A stretch of DNA of 64,000 bases from Siphonodentalium dalli (GCA_032622095.1 CP136062.1:163242875-163306874); one strand, 5' to 3'; shown: positions 33,193 to 45,147, counted from the stretch's first letter. Numbers and translations: made by a program. The notes: a model not told the origin generated them from the sequence alone.

Positions 33193-33689
33193 TATGGGTT
33201 GCCAAATTGACATTTAATAAATAATTGAGCTTAAGCGCAATAAGGAATCTCTTATTGCGCTTAACGCTTAAGGAATATTCTTATTGCGCTTAAGCGCAAT
33301 TAGATCTTCCCTTATGCGCTCAAGCGCAATAAGAACATCCCTTATTGCGCTTAAGCGCAATTACATCCTTATTGCGCTTAAGCGCAATTATTATCTCCCT
33401 CATGAGATCACCCCTCTGCAAATAGTAGAATTATCATATATTGCCTGTTAACAGGGATAGATATTGATTGCACCATGGACTAAACCATTTGAATTATAGG
33501 GAGTTTATGTAATATTCCTTATTGCGCTTAAGTGCAATAAGAATCTCTTATTGCGCTTAAGCGCAATAAGGAATCTCTTATTGCTCTTAAGCGCAATAAG
33601 GAATTTTCTTATTGCGCTTAAGCGCAATAAGGGATTCCTTATTGCGCTTAAGCTCAATTATTTATTAAATGTCAATTTGGCATCCCATA
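33193..33689. mobile_element. palindromic-word element 2, 497 bp, opposite orientation
   Basis: Termini TATGGGTTGCCAAATTGACA and ..CAATTTGGCATCCCATA, flanked by TACTCT (33187-33192 and 33690-33695). Same ends and words as element 1, but the core (33405-33510) is its reverse complement (GCCTGTTAACAGGGATAGAT, TTGAATTATAGGGAG). It lies 52 bp from element 1. Word number and order differ between copies although total length is nearly identical. Confidence 0.87.
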
Positions 33690-33699
33690 TACTCTGGCT

Positions 33700-34254
33700 A
33701 ATATGACTTTGGGGCATAGATTTGGGCCATAGCTATGGTCATATAGCAATAATGTGGTGTCACTGTATAAGGGCTTGCTTACCTCATATGGTGTACTTAT
33801 TGACTTAAATCGGGTGAAAAACCCTATTGTCATATTATCAGCATCCCTGTCCCAAAAATTGGTGTTTCATTCCGGGAGCTTTGATGTCTCACTCCTCGAG
33901 CTCTGGTAGTTTTATTAAATCAGCGGCTCTTGCACAGATCTATAGTATTTCCAGGTCATATACTGTAGCGCGAATATGGTGTCACTGAGGACCTGCTTCA
34001 CTAATATGGTGTACCTGTATATGTACTCGAAAATCAAAGTTGCCCCAACTAATACAGAAGTTAATACTACCACGAGTTGCCACAACTAAAACAGAAGGTA
34101 ATGCTATTGCGAGTCTACCATTTCGATAAAGAACTTTAATAGGCTTGCTCCCATGCAAACCAATGAAAACAAGAGGTGATATTGTCAATAAGAGCTAAGG
34201 TTGAGTTATGGATAAACCTATTTATTCACCAGGGGTGTTTAGTTACATACATGT
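33700..34254. other. no gene recognised
   Basis: A short diverged repeat is visible: CATAGCTATGGTCATATAGC../..GTGTCACTG and GGTGTCACTGAGGACCTGCT near 33752 and 33975. Nothing coding. Confidence 0.4.
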
Positions 34255-34509
34255 ATAACCATGAAATGCGCTTAAGATTAGGCAATTGATTGTGCGTAAG
34301 CAAAATTGATTGCGCTTAAGCACAAATAATTATGTTTTCAAGAACAAATCACTATGCTTAATCACAATCGATTGCACTTAAGACCAATGATTGCTCTTAA
34401 GCACAATGATAAGTTCAACTAATTGTGCTTAAGTGTAATTATTTGTGCTTAAGTGCAATTAATTGCACTTAAGCGCACTTCATTATTAAATGACAATTTG
34501 GCCTCCCAG
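34255..34509. mobile_element. diverged palindromic-word element, right end only
   Basis: Dense TTGCGCTTAAGCACAAAT, TTGCACTTAAGACCAAT and similar words, ending CATTATTAAATGACAATTTG, GCCTCCCA. The right end matches the GGGAGGCC-type terminus of 49711-50133. Left end not found. Confidence 0.6.
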
Positions 34510-34517
34510 AGGCGAAT

Positions 34518-34840
34518 GCCCGTATAAATCATATTCTACCAGTACAAAACCTCGGGAACTTTTTTAAGTATTGATAGAGAACCTTATAAAGCTGGAAAAA
34601 TAACAAGGGGAATATATTTCTTTATTAATACCTGTCGCTTAATAGTTTATTAATAAGTAGGTGAAAGTGCCAACTCGAGATGACATTATTTAACAGACTT
34701 GATGGGTGAGTTTGCTATGCGCACTTACAATCATGGAATTTCTGCAGGGTAATTAATTCAGTGTTTTTGTGATATCAGCTCACTAAAGCCACAAAAAGCA
34801 TGCATTTTCGAGCTGGGACCACTCCATACTTTGAAGTTGA
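34518..34840. mobile_element. end of an unclassified TE related to 52938-53367
   Basis: CCCGTATAAATCATATTCTA, CCAGTACAA, GGGAACTTTTT, GGGAATATATTTC and TTAATACCTGT match the left part of the complete copy. The segment 34780-34830 (GATATCAGCTCACTAAAGCC, GCATGCATTTTCGAGCTGGG) matches it in reverse complement. No right terminus found. Confidence 0.5.
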
Positions 34841-35817
34841 TTATCGAGGAACAAATATAAACAAAGAAATATGTTCCATCCCTTGTTTGTTCAATGTTAT
34901 AAAGTTCATTATCAAAACATAACAAAATTCCCAAGTTTTGTACTGATGGAATAAGATCTCTACAGGCGCTAAGCAGAGTAAAGATTCATGACATGATCTA
35001 GGGGAGGGGGTTTCTTCATTTTCAACAAGATAGCTCCAGGCTGTTGACCCAACATTCAACAATAATTTGAACAAGGACTAAATCATGCCAGAAGCTCCCA
35101 CAAAAATATTCATGATTGCCAATTACTCAGTTAATAAATTCAATTGCAAGTCTATCACAGCTAGTGACAGTCAGTTGTGGTATTCAGTTATTAACAGACT
35201 TGTAATTATATTAAATTTAATTCATTAGTGAAAATTCATACATGTGTTAAGTACCTTATTAATAAATCATTTAATATAAGTCTTCTTAAATATATCTCTT
35301 CATGATATTGATGATGTCCATCCCTCTCATGGCAGACCCCAGACTCCTATACTGAATACTAATAACAAATAGGTGGTTTTTCTGTTTACCAGCAGGTACC
35401 AGATAAGAAAATATGTATAGTGACAATGGAGTGAAATCTCCTGGAACTGTAAGATTTATCTCACAGTTTGTCATTGAGCATCAAATTGATTATTTTTTTG
35501 TCAAAATGACATATTTAGATATAATTCAGTCTCATACTTCTTGGTGAGCTGGGGTTATGGACAATATTTCAGCAGCAAAAATGTAATTATTTTCATATTT
35601 ATAATAGTGTGAAATAACCATGGCTTCTATCCTATATTTTTTATCTTGTACCCATGATTCACCTATGTTATTCAGGATTTATGGGAGGTGCTAGTATACC
35701 ATCAGTAGTCAGAGTAATCAAAACTATGTGGTTCATTTATGAGACAAAATACCGAACCTGGAGGGTCGGAACTAAAACTAATTACAACAAAAATTGTCTA
35801 TTTAGGAATAAAATCAA
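34841..35817. other. no gene recognised
   Basis: AT-rich, short frames only, no repeat noticed. Confidence 0.4.
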
Positions 35818-35821
35818 TTAA

Positions 35822-36107
35822 CCCTTTCATTATGGGAGCAGCATTCACCCTTCCATGATTGGAGCTTTGGAAATATTGCAAAAAAAACCTGTGCTAATGC
35901 ATTCTCTTATATATGGTAGTTTCCAGTAGGGATCCTAGAATATATAAGAGAATATATTACATTGGCCTAACAATATTTACCTTGACCTTGTAAGCCAGTG
36001 CATTCTCTTATATATGTGAGGCTACCTATGGTACCTGCAGATATAAGGGAATGCACTGGCACATGATTCAATGCTCCACTAGCGCAGCTCCAATCAAGAA
36101 ATGGTTA
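35822..36107. mobile_element. TTAA element with two hairpins, CCCTTTCAT family
   Basis: TTAA at 35818-35821, then CCCTTTCATTATGGGAGCAG. Hairpins 35896-35963 and 35991-36053 use CTAATGCATTCTCTTATATA and CCAGTGCATTCTCTTATATA words. It ends GCGCAGCTCCAATCAAGAAA near 36100. It is the uninterrupted counterpart of 13783-14909. Confidence 0.65.
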
Positions 36108-36214
36108 TATTATATATTTGAGTCTCCCAAGTTCTTCCAACTGCATATTTTGTAGATTTTATTTTCCTGCTTTACAGAAGAAATTTAATCATTTACAAAT
36201 TTCCAAATTCACTA

Positions 36215-36560
36215 AAGATGGATTATCTCTTCCTCTAACATGTGTTGTATAGTTTACTGGTTATAAAATAATAAAAATAAGCTGGAGATACCTGTCTGGA
36301 AATGTTACTATCAATTAATATTGATTTTAAATCAATATGTATTTTTTAATGCGAGAATTAAGTGAGATATATATTTGTTCCTATTTTTTTCAGAAAAAGT
36401 TCCAATAAACACGAGCCCTAAAATACTGGACATTGATTGTATGCTTATTATGATACTAATTGATAGAAGTGTTTCCAGACAGGGGTCTTCGATTCATATT
36501 TATTATGTTATACACAGGAAACTATAAAATACTTGTTATAGAAAGAGATAATGATTAATC
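36215..36560. repeat. inverted-repeat element, ~110-bp arms
   Basis: AAGATGGATTATCTCTTCCT ... CCTGTCTGGAAATGTTACTA (36222-36318) pairs with CTAATTGATAGAAGTGTTTC ... ATAGAAAGAGATAATGATT (36456-36557) with mismatches. One arm is shared with 2155-2290. Confidence 0.7.
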
Positions 36561-36869
36561 CATCTGTATGAGTAAGGGTTTTTCAAGTTGTGTGTCTTCA
36601 AGAATTGGAGTGTATCACACTGAGCCAAATTCAATATATGATGGTCAGGTATTTCAAAAACAAGAAACAAAATTAACAGCTTTTTCATAGTTTTAGTAAT
36701 TTTCTGACTAGATTGTGTACAAAACATGATTTCTTATTAGTCTATGGTGAAGACAAAACTATTTTTGAACAAATTATGTGTTAGACTTACAAACTGTGAA
36801 GGGATTTCCAAACACATTGTGATGCTATCGTTTTACAATTGAAAGTGTTCTAAATAATTTTGCACATTT

Positions 36870-37275
36870 CATGACTGGAGCTTCCTGAAATTTAGCGAAA
36901 ACACTGTACCAATGCATTCTCTTATACATGACAGTCTCCCATAGGCAGACTCACATATTTAAGAGAATTCATTGGCCTAACAACATTTATCTTGACCATG
37001 CAAGCCAGTGGATTCTTTTATATTTACAACCTGCCATATTGGAGACCATTATTTATGATTAATCCTTCCATAATTGGAGCTTCATGAAATTTTTTGAAAA
37101 CTTGTGCCAATGCATTCTCTTATATATGCGAGTCTCCAATAGGATGCCTTCCATATATAAGAGAATGCATTAAACTAAAAATACTTATATTGAACTTCTA
37201 AGCCAGTGCAGTCTCTTATATTTAAGATTGTATATATGCGAGATTCATATATATAAAAGAATGCATAAGCATGAC
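36870..37275. repeat. diverged two-hairpin elements in tandem
   Basis: Four decayed hairpins of the CCAATGCATTCTCTTATATA word at 36911-36975, 37010-37040 (partial), 37108-37172 and 37204-37268. Between them are GCCTAACAACATTTATCTTG and TTCCATAATTGGAGCTTCAT, as in the 35822 element. Confidence 0.65.
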
Positions 37276-37704
37276 TGGTTGTTTTTTCTATTTATGCCCC
37301 AACATTTGTTAAACAGACAAAAATGCCAAAAAATGGCATTTTTGGAAAAGTATCAAGACTGAAGGAGTAATCTCAGTCATAAGTTAATTTTATTCAACAA
37401 AACACCAAAACAAAAAATGCCATGAGAAAAACAGGGTATATGGATTTAAATTTATTTCAATTTGCTCTGGAGGTGGGGGGGGGGTTAATATATATTCAGA
37501 CACATATGATTCTTTTTTACATTTTACCATTTCTGCGATTCACCCACCCCCGCAAACAATTTCTTTCCCTCTTTACAATTGTTTTCCCAAAGCATTTTTC
37601 AACACCCCTCCCCATCTGTCTGTCTGAATATATATGTGGAGATTCTATGAGGAAACAACTATTTTTTACCATCTTACCATCCGCCCAGAACATTAAACCT
37701 TTCT
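37276..37704. other. no gene recognised
   Basis: A G-run at 37475-37484 and an inverted pair AATATATATTCAGACA (37488) / TGTCTGAATATATATG (37620) enclose ~130 bp. The 94-codon frame across it is not credible. Confidence 0.4.
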
Positions 37705-38023
37705 AAGGCTGAAGGGGTCACTCTCACCAAAAAGAGTGCTGAAGGGTACACATGGTTTGAAAATGTGCTGAAGGTTTGTGATCGCCACTATCACCGTTAC
37801 TTAAACTGTGTTTCTGAAAGTCTGACGCCCATGAGCAGTTTGTTTTCAGTTCATTTTCTGTTCATTGGAACGTAATCAATTATTTTCTAACAGAAATCAT
37901 GGCAGATACGAAATCTAAACGTCATTTAGAATGACATTTCAAACCCTGTATACCATTCAGCACATTTTCAAATCCTGTGTACCCTTCAGCACTTTTTTTG
38001 GTGAGAGTGACCCCTTCAGCCTT
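37705..38023. mobile_element. inverted-repeat element, ~75-bp arms
   Basis: AAGGCTGAAGGGGTCACTCT, CACCAAAAAGAGTGCTGAAG and GGTACACATGGTTTGAAAAT lead in; the complement closes the element at CCCCTTCAGCCTT. Flanks are TTCT and ACTAAG; no exact duplication could be read. Unclassified. Confidence 0.7.
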
Positions 38024-38771
38024 ACTAAGTTAGATACATGTAGGTCTACCATTACATATAACGCTGTAAGGCAATAAAAACCAATTATGCTTTTAAAGCG
38101 TAATGGAGTTACGCTTAAGCATAATCAGCCATTACATGTTAGATTGATCTCCCATATAGTACTTAATATATGCAATGACAATGTTGTTGTTTGAGCCATC
38201 CAAATGATTTTGGAGTATAAATATAAGCAGCAAGCGAAATAATTGAAAAATAATTTATTATATATGATAAACAAGCATAAATTATAAATAGTTAAGCAAT
38301 AGTTCCTTGTTAGCATTGTTGAAAACACCCCATACTGTTGTTCCCCTCGCAGAGCAGATAGAAAACCGTCAATGTCACTGATATCAACAACCGACTATTC
38401 CAGGTGGTTCCATTCCACAGTTGTTTTAACAAAGAAGGAGTTTTCGTATTGTGAGCTGCTAGTACGCAGAAGTTGGAACGATTCTGTGTTGTTACACACC
38501 TCCTTCTCCACCGGATTTTGACTGACACCGTACAGTCCTCAATTTTTTTTGGCTGTAGCCTGTATTTGCCTTGTGTTTTAGATAATCAGGCTTAGGAAGT
38601 GCTGGGAGCAACCCCATGACTATTTTGTGGTATTTAACCAGTCGCTGTTCTTTCCTTCTTGGAGCTTTACCTCAGACAGCATGTCTGTGACTGATCCATC
38701 ATCTCGTCTGTATATGTTCTTTTCTGTATCTGTTCTTTGAGTTTAAGAGAGATCTCGAGGTCAAGTGACCA
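38024..38771. other. no gene recognised
   Basis: A short set of AATTATGCTTTTAAAGCGTA / TTACGCTTAAGCATAAT words at 38076-38136 resembles the palindromic-word arrays but without recognisable ends. Confidence 0.4.
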
Positions 38772-39328
38772 ATTTTGAATGGGGATTTCCATGCAAATCT
38801 GCAGAGCAAAATTTAGAGTTGCACATACTTCTGAGTGTGACTTGATGTAGTATTGAAAACAACAGGTATTTACAGGGACGCCAGAAGCATCAAAGGGCAA
38901 GGGGGCAAACCAACCAGGAGGGCACTTTTCGGGTACCCACTGGCCTCACCTGAGTCAGGCCAGCAAGGGGAGCAAGTGCCCCCGTATGTCCCCCTTCTCT
39001 GGCGTCCCTGGGTATTTATCTGGCGACTGGCGGGTCCAATTGAAACTTGTTCCATTATAAATTATAATGTTGGTGTATTTATTTTTCAATTTTATATTGA
39101 TATTTCGAATCTGACAAATATAAGTTATGTAGGTCAAGTGATATGTAATTCCAGAAAAAAATTCTCAAAAATATATTTATAGCAAAATTTTATAATTTAC
39201 GAAGCGGACCCACCAGATAAATACCTGTTGTCTAGTACCACATCAAGTCACACTCAGAAGTATATGCAACTCTTTATGACTTTAACTTTTGCTCCGCAGA
39301 TTTGCATGGAAATCCCCATTCAAAATCC
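38772..39328. repeat. inverted repeat, ~100-bp arms, enclosing a hAT MITE
   Basis: AATTTTGAATGGGGATTTCC..CAACAGGTATTTA (38772-38871) continues after the MITE as TCTGGCG..GCGGGTCC, and is complementary to 39196-39328 (GGACCCACCAGATAAATACC..GGAAATCCCCATTCAAAAT). The right arm keeps the uninterrupted site. Confidence 0.75.
38873..39010. mobile_element. hAT MITE, 138 bp
   Basis: Termini CAGGGACGCCAGAAG and CTTCTCTGGCGTCCCTG, flanked by the exact 8-bp duplication GGTATTTA (38865-38872 and 39011-39018). The empty site is present in the opposite arm of the surrounding inverted repeat (AACAGGTATTTATCTGG in reverse at 39215-39231). Confidence 0.9.
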
Positions 39329-39652
39329 ACCACGGCGGAAGACACACACCATTCGTTGCTCTTTCCAATTTTTCGGCATCTTCCCGCTTACGAAAACTTC
39401 TTATTTGATCGCATTTTGCCAATTTAAGCTCAATATATCTCAGTCTTTTTCTAACGATATCCTGACAGTGAAACCATTCTTGACAGAACACAGGGATATC
39501 CCCAATCTATTTATAGCATATCAGGCTGTATCAGGGGAGATAAACCATGCATGCAGTTTATAGAAGCGTTAGGAACAGGCAGTAAACAGCTGATTTCAAC
39601 AACAACAACATGGTGGCGATTATTTTTGAGTCCCTTTAAAAAACGCCCTTAA

Positions 39653-40066
39653 AGGTACTCAATCCGATCAGACGCTCCTAAATTACTACTTCTTTGGCTT
39701 CGGTGGTAAATATTTGATTCGAGTCGAGGAACCCACCCATCAAAGCTCAGAGTGATCAGATATCGATTTTTGAAGTTTGTTATTTCTCGAGATGTGTAAT
39801 AATATGTGGCCCAGAAGATAGATAACTCTAAAATCAAGTGGTAATACGGTCAAATTTCGTGATACTTGCGTGATAATACTGCCATATTTTAGTGAACACA
39901 ATGTTGATAAATAACAAGTTTTTGGGAAATTTGATACCATAGTTGACAGTGGTTAGCATTATGTTGTTCCAATAAATCGATTCTGATAACTGAAGTGTAT
40001 TTTGAAGAAATGTTGTTGTTGTTGTATCTTGATGGTATGGGGGCCGTCTGGTCGGATTGAGTACCT
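39653..40066. mobile_element. TTAA element, AGGTACTCAATCCG family
   Basis: TTAA at 39649-39652 and 40067-40070; termini AGGTACTCAATCCGATCAGA and ..GTCGGATTGAGTACCT. Inner arms continue for over 100 bp with interruptions. No transposase. Other copies: 6351, 54204, 61131 (fragment) and 61905 (fragment). Confidence 0.85.
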
Positions 40067-40070
40067 TTAA

Positions 40071-41699
40071 ATTTTTGTAACATATTATCTGAACATTCCC
40101 AAAGCTTAAGTTAAGTAGGCTTACTCACCAATGAGTGTGTATATTCATCATAGGGTTAACCACTTGATGTGTCAACATCGACAGAAAATTGCCAAGACCT
40201 AAACTATTACGTGGCTGTGCATACGTTGTGACTCTTACGTAGTTCCAGGTCGATTACATAGTTACATACAGAAAATTACATAGTGCCCGGTCCATGTTTG
40301 TTGCTTCTATTCCGCCATTGAATTCCGACTCTCTATAATTGAACTGACAAACAATTGAATTGCAATTGCCGCGGGAGTGATCCTAAATGTCACAGCCCAA
40401 ATGGGACTAAAATAGATCCAATTAGAGAAAGGCAGTTCGTGAAGTTAATCTGTTCTTGCCATAGAAACTGCAATATAGAACTGTTAAAATGTCCGCCCTG
40501 GGGAGAACAAATCATTGCTGTGTCATTTGACGAAAAACATCACTGAACATTATATATGAGTTCTACTCCCTGTAGGAATCTACATAGGGAGATAAATGTG
40601 TTCCAGACTCCGTGAACGAGTGCATCGTGCTACAGGTGAAGGTAACTGAAGAATGGCCTTAACCTGATGCATGTGACACGTTATTAACGGATGCAATCTT
40701 GTTTATTTGATTTGTACATCTAAATAATTTAAACTGGTGAATTAATGGAGGAATGGATTTTTGTGAGTGGGAAATTTATTCAACTAGCTATTGTAGTTCT
40801 GTGTTTTTCCAGGTAAAATTTTGCTGCGGGATAATCCTGTTGTACCCTTGGGGATTTATTTTTAAAAAGAAAACACATGGATTTTCTTCAATTTTCTTGA
40901 TCTAGCTGTGTAAACATCACTGGAGTGACACACAGGCTTCAATTCAGTGAATTTGGCTGAAACGTTAACACTGTCGTCTATAGCCTCTAATCGGTAGTTC
41001 AGATGTTTAGGGTGCAGGACAACTCAGATATATACGGAAACTACATGCGGCATCCTAGAAACATCGTTCAAATTTCATTACAAACACAACAAGGTTCGAA
41101 AAATAACTTGAATTTGATTAAGTGTTCGAGGAATCGGATTGGTATAAGGGTACATTCATACGCCGGCGAGTTTGCACGGTGTGGTTTTGCAGGCATTTCA
41201 TCATAGAAAACCACATGGTGCCATAATAGGAAAATAATCGTGCATAGAATATGCATCTTTACCAAAGCGAACGACATGAGAAGTAAAATATGTCGTAATA
41301 TTGCTTGTGTACACACGAGAGAACTCCGCCAGTCATATTCACTATGTCGACCCTGCACTACGTGATTGCGGCAAAGAAAAAAAATCTCAGCTGTTCAGTC
41401 ATTCATCCGTGAGACAAAACAAGGTTCTTTTGGCTAACTCTTGCAAATAAATGTATGAGCTTAAACAAACACGACTTTCAACTAATACATATTATATATA
41501 AACTCAAGATTGACTCGGGAGGGGAACTGCCTGTACATGTATATATGTTCAACTTGCTTTTGATAGTCATGTTGATTTGTCAGTGTTCTTTATTTATTTT
41601 TCAGTGTAAAACAAACGGGAGAGGATGTACTCATACGTGAGGAATCACTGAACTAAATGGCTTGGACCACATTTCTGACTGTTATGAAAACTGTGTTCA
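40071..41699. other. no gene recognised; one Cys-rich frame
   Basis: The frame 40355-40546 has eight cysteines (NCNCRGSDPKCHS .. LICSCHRNCNIELLKC) but starts at TTG, has an upstream stop at about 40346 and shows no acceptor before the first Cys. Nothing else supported. Confidence 0.25.
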
Positions 41700-42245
41700 T
41701 GTTTTGAGAAAAAAAATATTTTCTATGTGTTTCTAAATTTCTTACCACTTACTTGAAATAAGAAATTAACTGTTCTTAATGTTAGAAATTGCAAGAAACA
41801 CATTTTCTTACATTTCTAGAAATTTGAGAATATTTTTCTTACTTTTATCAAGAAAGTGCATTTCTTAAAATATTAGAAAGAATTTCTAGTTTTAAGAAAT
41901 ATATTGTTCTAGATATAAGAACAAGAAACTCCCCAATTTTCTATTCATTTCTAGTTTTGTGAGAAAATAATTTCTTGACATTTGAGAAATTTTATCTGAC
42001 AGTTTTTTTGTTTTTATAATGAGAAAATGACTTTGTAGGATTTAAGAAATTAATTCTAAATATTAATAAATCATGAGAAAAATATTAATCCTTTCTTGGA
42101 AAATAGTAAGCAAAATATTCTCATAATTAATATTTTAACTATTAGAAAATTTGAAGCAAGAGAATTTTCTTCAAGTATACTCCCAAGATAATATTTCTTG
42201 TTTTAAGTTTTGTTTTATACAAAATAAGAAAAAATCCTTTTTTGG
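41700..42245. repeat. AT-rich array of TTTCTTA / AGAAATTTCT words
   Basis: Short words GAGAAAA, TTTCTTA, ATTTCTAGAAAT and TAAGAAA recur throughout in both orientations, so the segment is self-complementary at a small scale. The edge reads AAAAAATCCTTTTTTGGCAC, TGCATGG. The boundaries and any target duplication are unclear. Its design is like the palindromic-word arrays. Confidence 0.5.
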
Positions 42246-43774
42246 CACTGCATGGTGCGTCACATAAACGACAGGTATCTTGAGATGTCTTCGACGAATT
42301 CATCTCGTGGTTCAATTCTGTTTTAGTTGTTCGTTTGTTTCCTATTTTGGTTATATTTTTGTATAATTATTGACGATATTATATGCCGAGTTATTACTGA
42401 CGACTATCGGTTTGCCTTCTTCGGCAAGAGCACTTGTCACTATATATACCACTGTGTGATTTTGTGACATATTTCCAGTGACCACTCCCCGGATCCAGAA
42501 ACAACTCCCTGTAACTTACCATAAGTTATGGGTGTAGTTTTATTACGGTGGTCATATATTTCTCAGCGTTGCAATGGAAATATTCGAATGGTCTCCACTT
42601 TGATTCTAGTTACGGAAATCAATTCGAAAAAGATATAAAAGAATTAAGTTATATAACAGACGAGGAGATTTTGTAATGAAATCGTATCAATACAGTGGGG
42701 AATTAGGCTCTAAAGCAGATTATGAAATTTTCGAATGGCAATAGTATCAACACGGAGAGGAGTTAAGCTCTATAACAGACGAGTAGATTTTAAAGTGGCT
42801 ATCGCATCATCAATACAGAGCGGAATTAAGCTTTATAACATGTAAGGATATATTCGAATGGCAAAAGTATCAGCAAATAGAGAAATTAAGTTATATAACA
42901 GACGAGCAGATTTTGGAATGAAATCGTATCAATACAGAGGGGAATTAGGCTCTAAAGCAGATGATGAAACTTTCGAATGGCAATATGATCAATACAGAGA
43001 GAAATTAAGTTATATAACAGACGAGGAGATTTTGTAATGAAATCGTATCAATACAGTGGGGAATTAGGCTCTAAAGCAGATGATGAAATTTTCGAATGGA
43101 AATAGTATCAACACGGAGAGGAGTTAAGCTCTATAACAGACGAGTAGATTTTAAAGTGGCTATCGCATCATCAATACAGAGCGGAATTAAGCTTTATAAC
43201 ATGTAAGGAGATATTCGAATGGCAAAAGTTTCAGCAAATAGAGAAATTAAGTTATATAACAGACGAGCAGATTTTGAAATGAAATCGTATCAATATAGAG
43301 GGGAATTAGGCTCTAAGGGTGTATTTACACTGATATAGAACTGTATACAGATCTGTATGAAGTCACGTGTCGCGCATTACTGTGATCACAATATGATTAC
43401 TAATAGTGAACGCGCGCTGATCAGTACTCTGGTAATTGACAATTCACTACGAGTCGTTTCAGTTTAGGCCAGACATAAAAATGGATCAACTATCAGCAGA
43501 CAACAGCGATTTGGTATGTGCCGCATGTATTTAAAGTGTATCCTTATACCACTTGATAACGGTTCGAAGAAAGAATGAAAATCGCATAGGAATACACCAC
43601 AAACAACCGTGTGCACAAATAGAGAGCACCCATATAGATTTAGATGGCGATTCCACCAATATTTAGGATTTCAGGTGATCATCTATATATTTATAGGTCT
43701 CCTGTTTGACACAATCTGGGCGGTGGCCATTTTGGATATGTGTGGAATGGGTATCCACCCTACAACACCCTTTA

Positions 43775-44062
43775 TTTGACCAAATGTAGTAAAAATTCCA
43801 ACTGATGACAATTCCAATGGCAATGTTGACCCAATATAGGACAATATTTTTTCCTTAAATTAAATAACAGTTAAAAAGTAGGAAATTATGCAAATATTGG
43901 TCCGAAAACAATACCCCCCCCCCCCCCACCCCAATATAATGTTTGAAAATCAAACTACAAGATCATTTTCAACCTATTGTTGGTTTGGAAATTACAACTA
44001 ATGTTGTGTCAGGTATGAAATTTCCAACTGTTGAAAATTTTGACCAAAGTTGCCACGTCCCT
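43775..44062. mobile_element. hAT fragment related to 23491-24300
   Basis: ACCAAATGTAGTAAAA, CAACTGATGACAATTCCA, GAAAATCAAACTACAAGATC and AATGTTGTGTCAGGTATGAA match 23720-24250; it ends GCCACGTCCCTG. The left half is missing. A C-run lies at 43914-43927. Confidence 0.75.
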
Positions 44063-44596
44063 GTCCGTGTTCAATATTCGAAATACACGGGTTGAAATGA
44101 CAACGAACGCTAAAACACAGTCGCCAAGCCCGAGCAACAATTAATCAAAACATATTTGCCTGTCACAATGTTTCGGCGTTGACCGTGACGTATAGCGGAC
44201 ATGAGTTTTGCTCACACGAACTAATACCGTTTTCTTTCTGTGTGCATTTCTATATATTTACATACTAAGTGTTGTCATCACTAAATCCAGCATTCTGATT
44301 GGTCGGCGCCGACGTGGCTGGTTGCAATTATTTCTCGGTGAATGCGCAACAGCTTATAACAACATCGATACGCAGCTCATAACAACATCGATACGTCATT
44401 TGGGGTTGGAAAGACGAACGCGTAATGTTTTGGGCGCATTTGGATTCGCGCAGAATTGATTTAATAAATCGTCGGGTTTCAATTGTTCCTGTTAACTTTT
44501 GCCAAGGGTGCTGTGGGATATTTTGGGCTGGTTTTGTCACGATACACTTTTCGATTTAAATACATTTACAAAAGTGGCTTTTTCGGTAAATGTATA

Positions 44597-44763
44597 TAAA
44601 TATAAGGATTAACTGTCATGTGGACTGTTTTTATGGAGATGTAACCGTGATGTAAGTGGTCATAACTTGTATATAAAACCCTTCGGGTTTTACACAAGTT
44701 ATGACCACTTACCTCACGGTTACATCTCCATCAAAACAGTCCACATGACAGTTAATCCTTATA
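44597..44763. repeat. hairpin MITE, ~75-bp arms
   Basis: AAGGATTAACTGTCATGTGG ... GGTCATAACTTGT pairs with ACAAGTTATGACC ... CCACATGACAGTTAATCCTT; centre AAAACCCTTCGGGTTTT. Flanked by TA on both sides, which would fit a Tc1/mariner-type target. Nested inside the Harbinger-type element. Confidence 0.8.
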
Positions 44764-44949
44764 TCAACCCGTTTACACTAGTCTGCGTGTAGATCTGTGT
44801 ACAGTTCTATAGCAATGTAAATGCACCCTAAAGCAGATGATGAAACTTTCGAATGGCAATATTATCAATACAGAGAGAAATTAAGTTATATAGCAGACGA
44901 GGAGATTTTGGAATGAAATCGTATCAATACAGAGTGGAATTAGGCTCTA

Positions 44950-45147
44950 AAGCAGATGATGAAACTTTCGAATGGCAATATTATCAATACAGAGAGAAAT
45001 TAAGTTATATAACAGACGAGCAGATTTTGGAATGAAATCGTATTATTGATACGATTTCATTCCAAAATCTGCTCGTCTGTTATATAACTTAATTTCTCTC
45101 TGTATTGATAATATTGCCATTCGAAAGTTTCATCATCTGCTTTAGAG
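44950..45147. repeat. head-to-head inversion inside the 60-bp satellite
   Basis: Two units at 44950-45044 are followed at 45045-45147 by their reverse complement (ATTCCAAAATCTGCTCGTCT..CATCATCTGCTTTAGAG), then the array resumes in the original orientation at 45148. The near identity suggests a recent inverted duplication. Confidence 0.85.

Larger units (their letters stand above)
43317..44828. mobile_element. PIF/Harbinger-type element, 1512 bp, TAA duplication
   Basis: Termini GGGTGTATTTACACTGATAT and (complement) GGGTGCATTTACATTGCTAT, then AGAACTGTAYACAGATCT on both sides. Flanked by TAA (43314-43316, 44829-44831); the uninterrupted satellite (GGCTCTAAAGCAGATGATG) is the empty site. TWA targets and GGG ends are PIF/Harbinger features. 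A short MDQLSADNSDL frame before GTATGT (43482-43520) may be a first-exon relic; no DDE transposase remains. It holds a hAT fragment and a hairpin. Confidence 0.85.

Noticed and set aside
32680-33660. CRISPR or attachment-site array from repeated palindromes
   Set aside because: Words occur in both orientations inside elements with TIRs and 6-bp target duplications; there are no spacers.
40355-40546. Cys-rich small protein
   Set aside because: TTG start, upstream stop with no acceptor before the first Cys, no known spacing pattern; kept only as a note in the region entry.
44853-45035. Coding gene from the 60-bp repeat
   Set aside because: Adjacent units in the same frame contain stops and frameshifts; only short runs are open.
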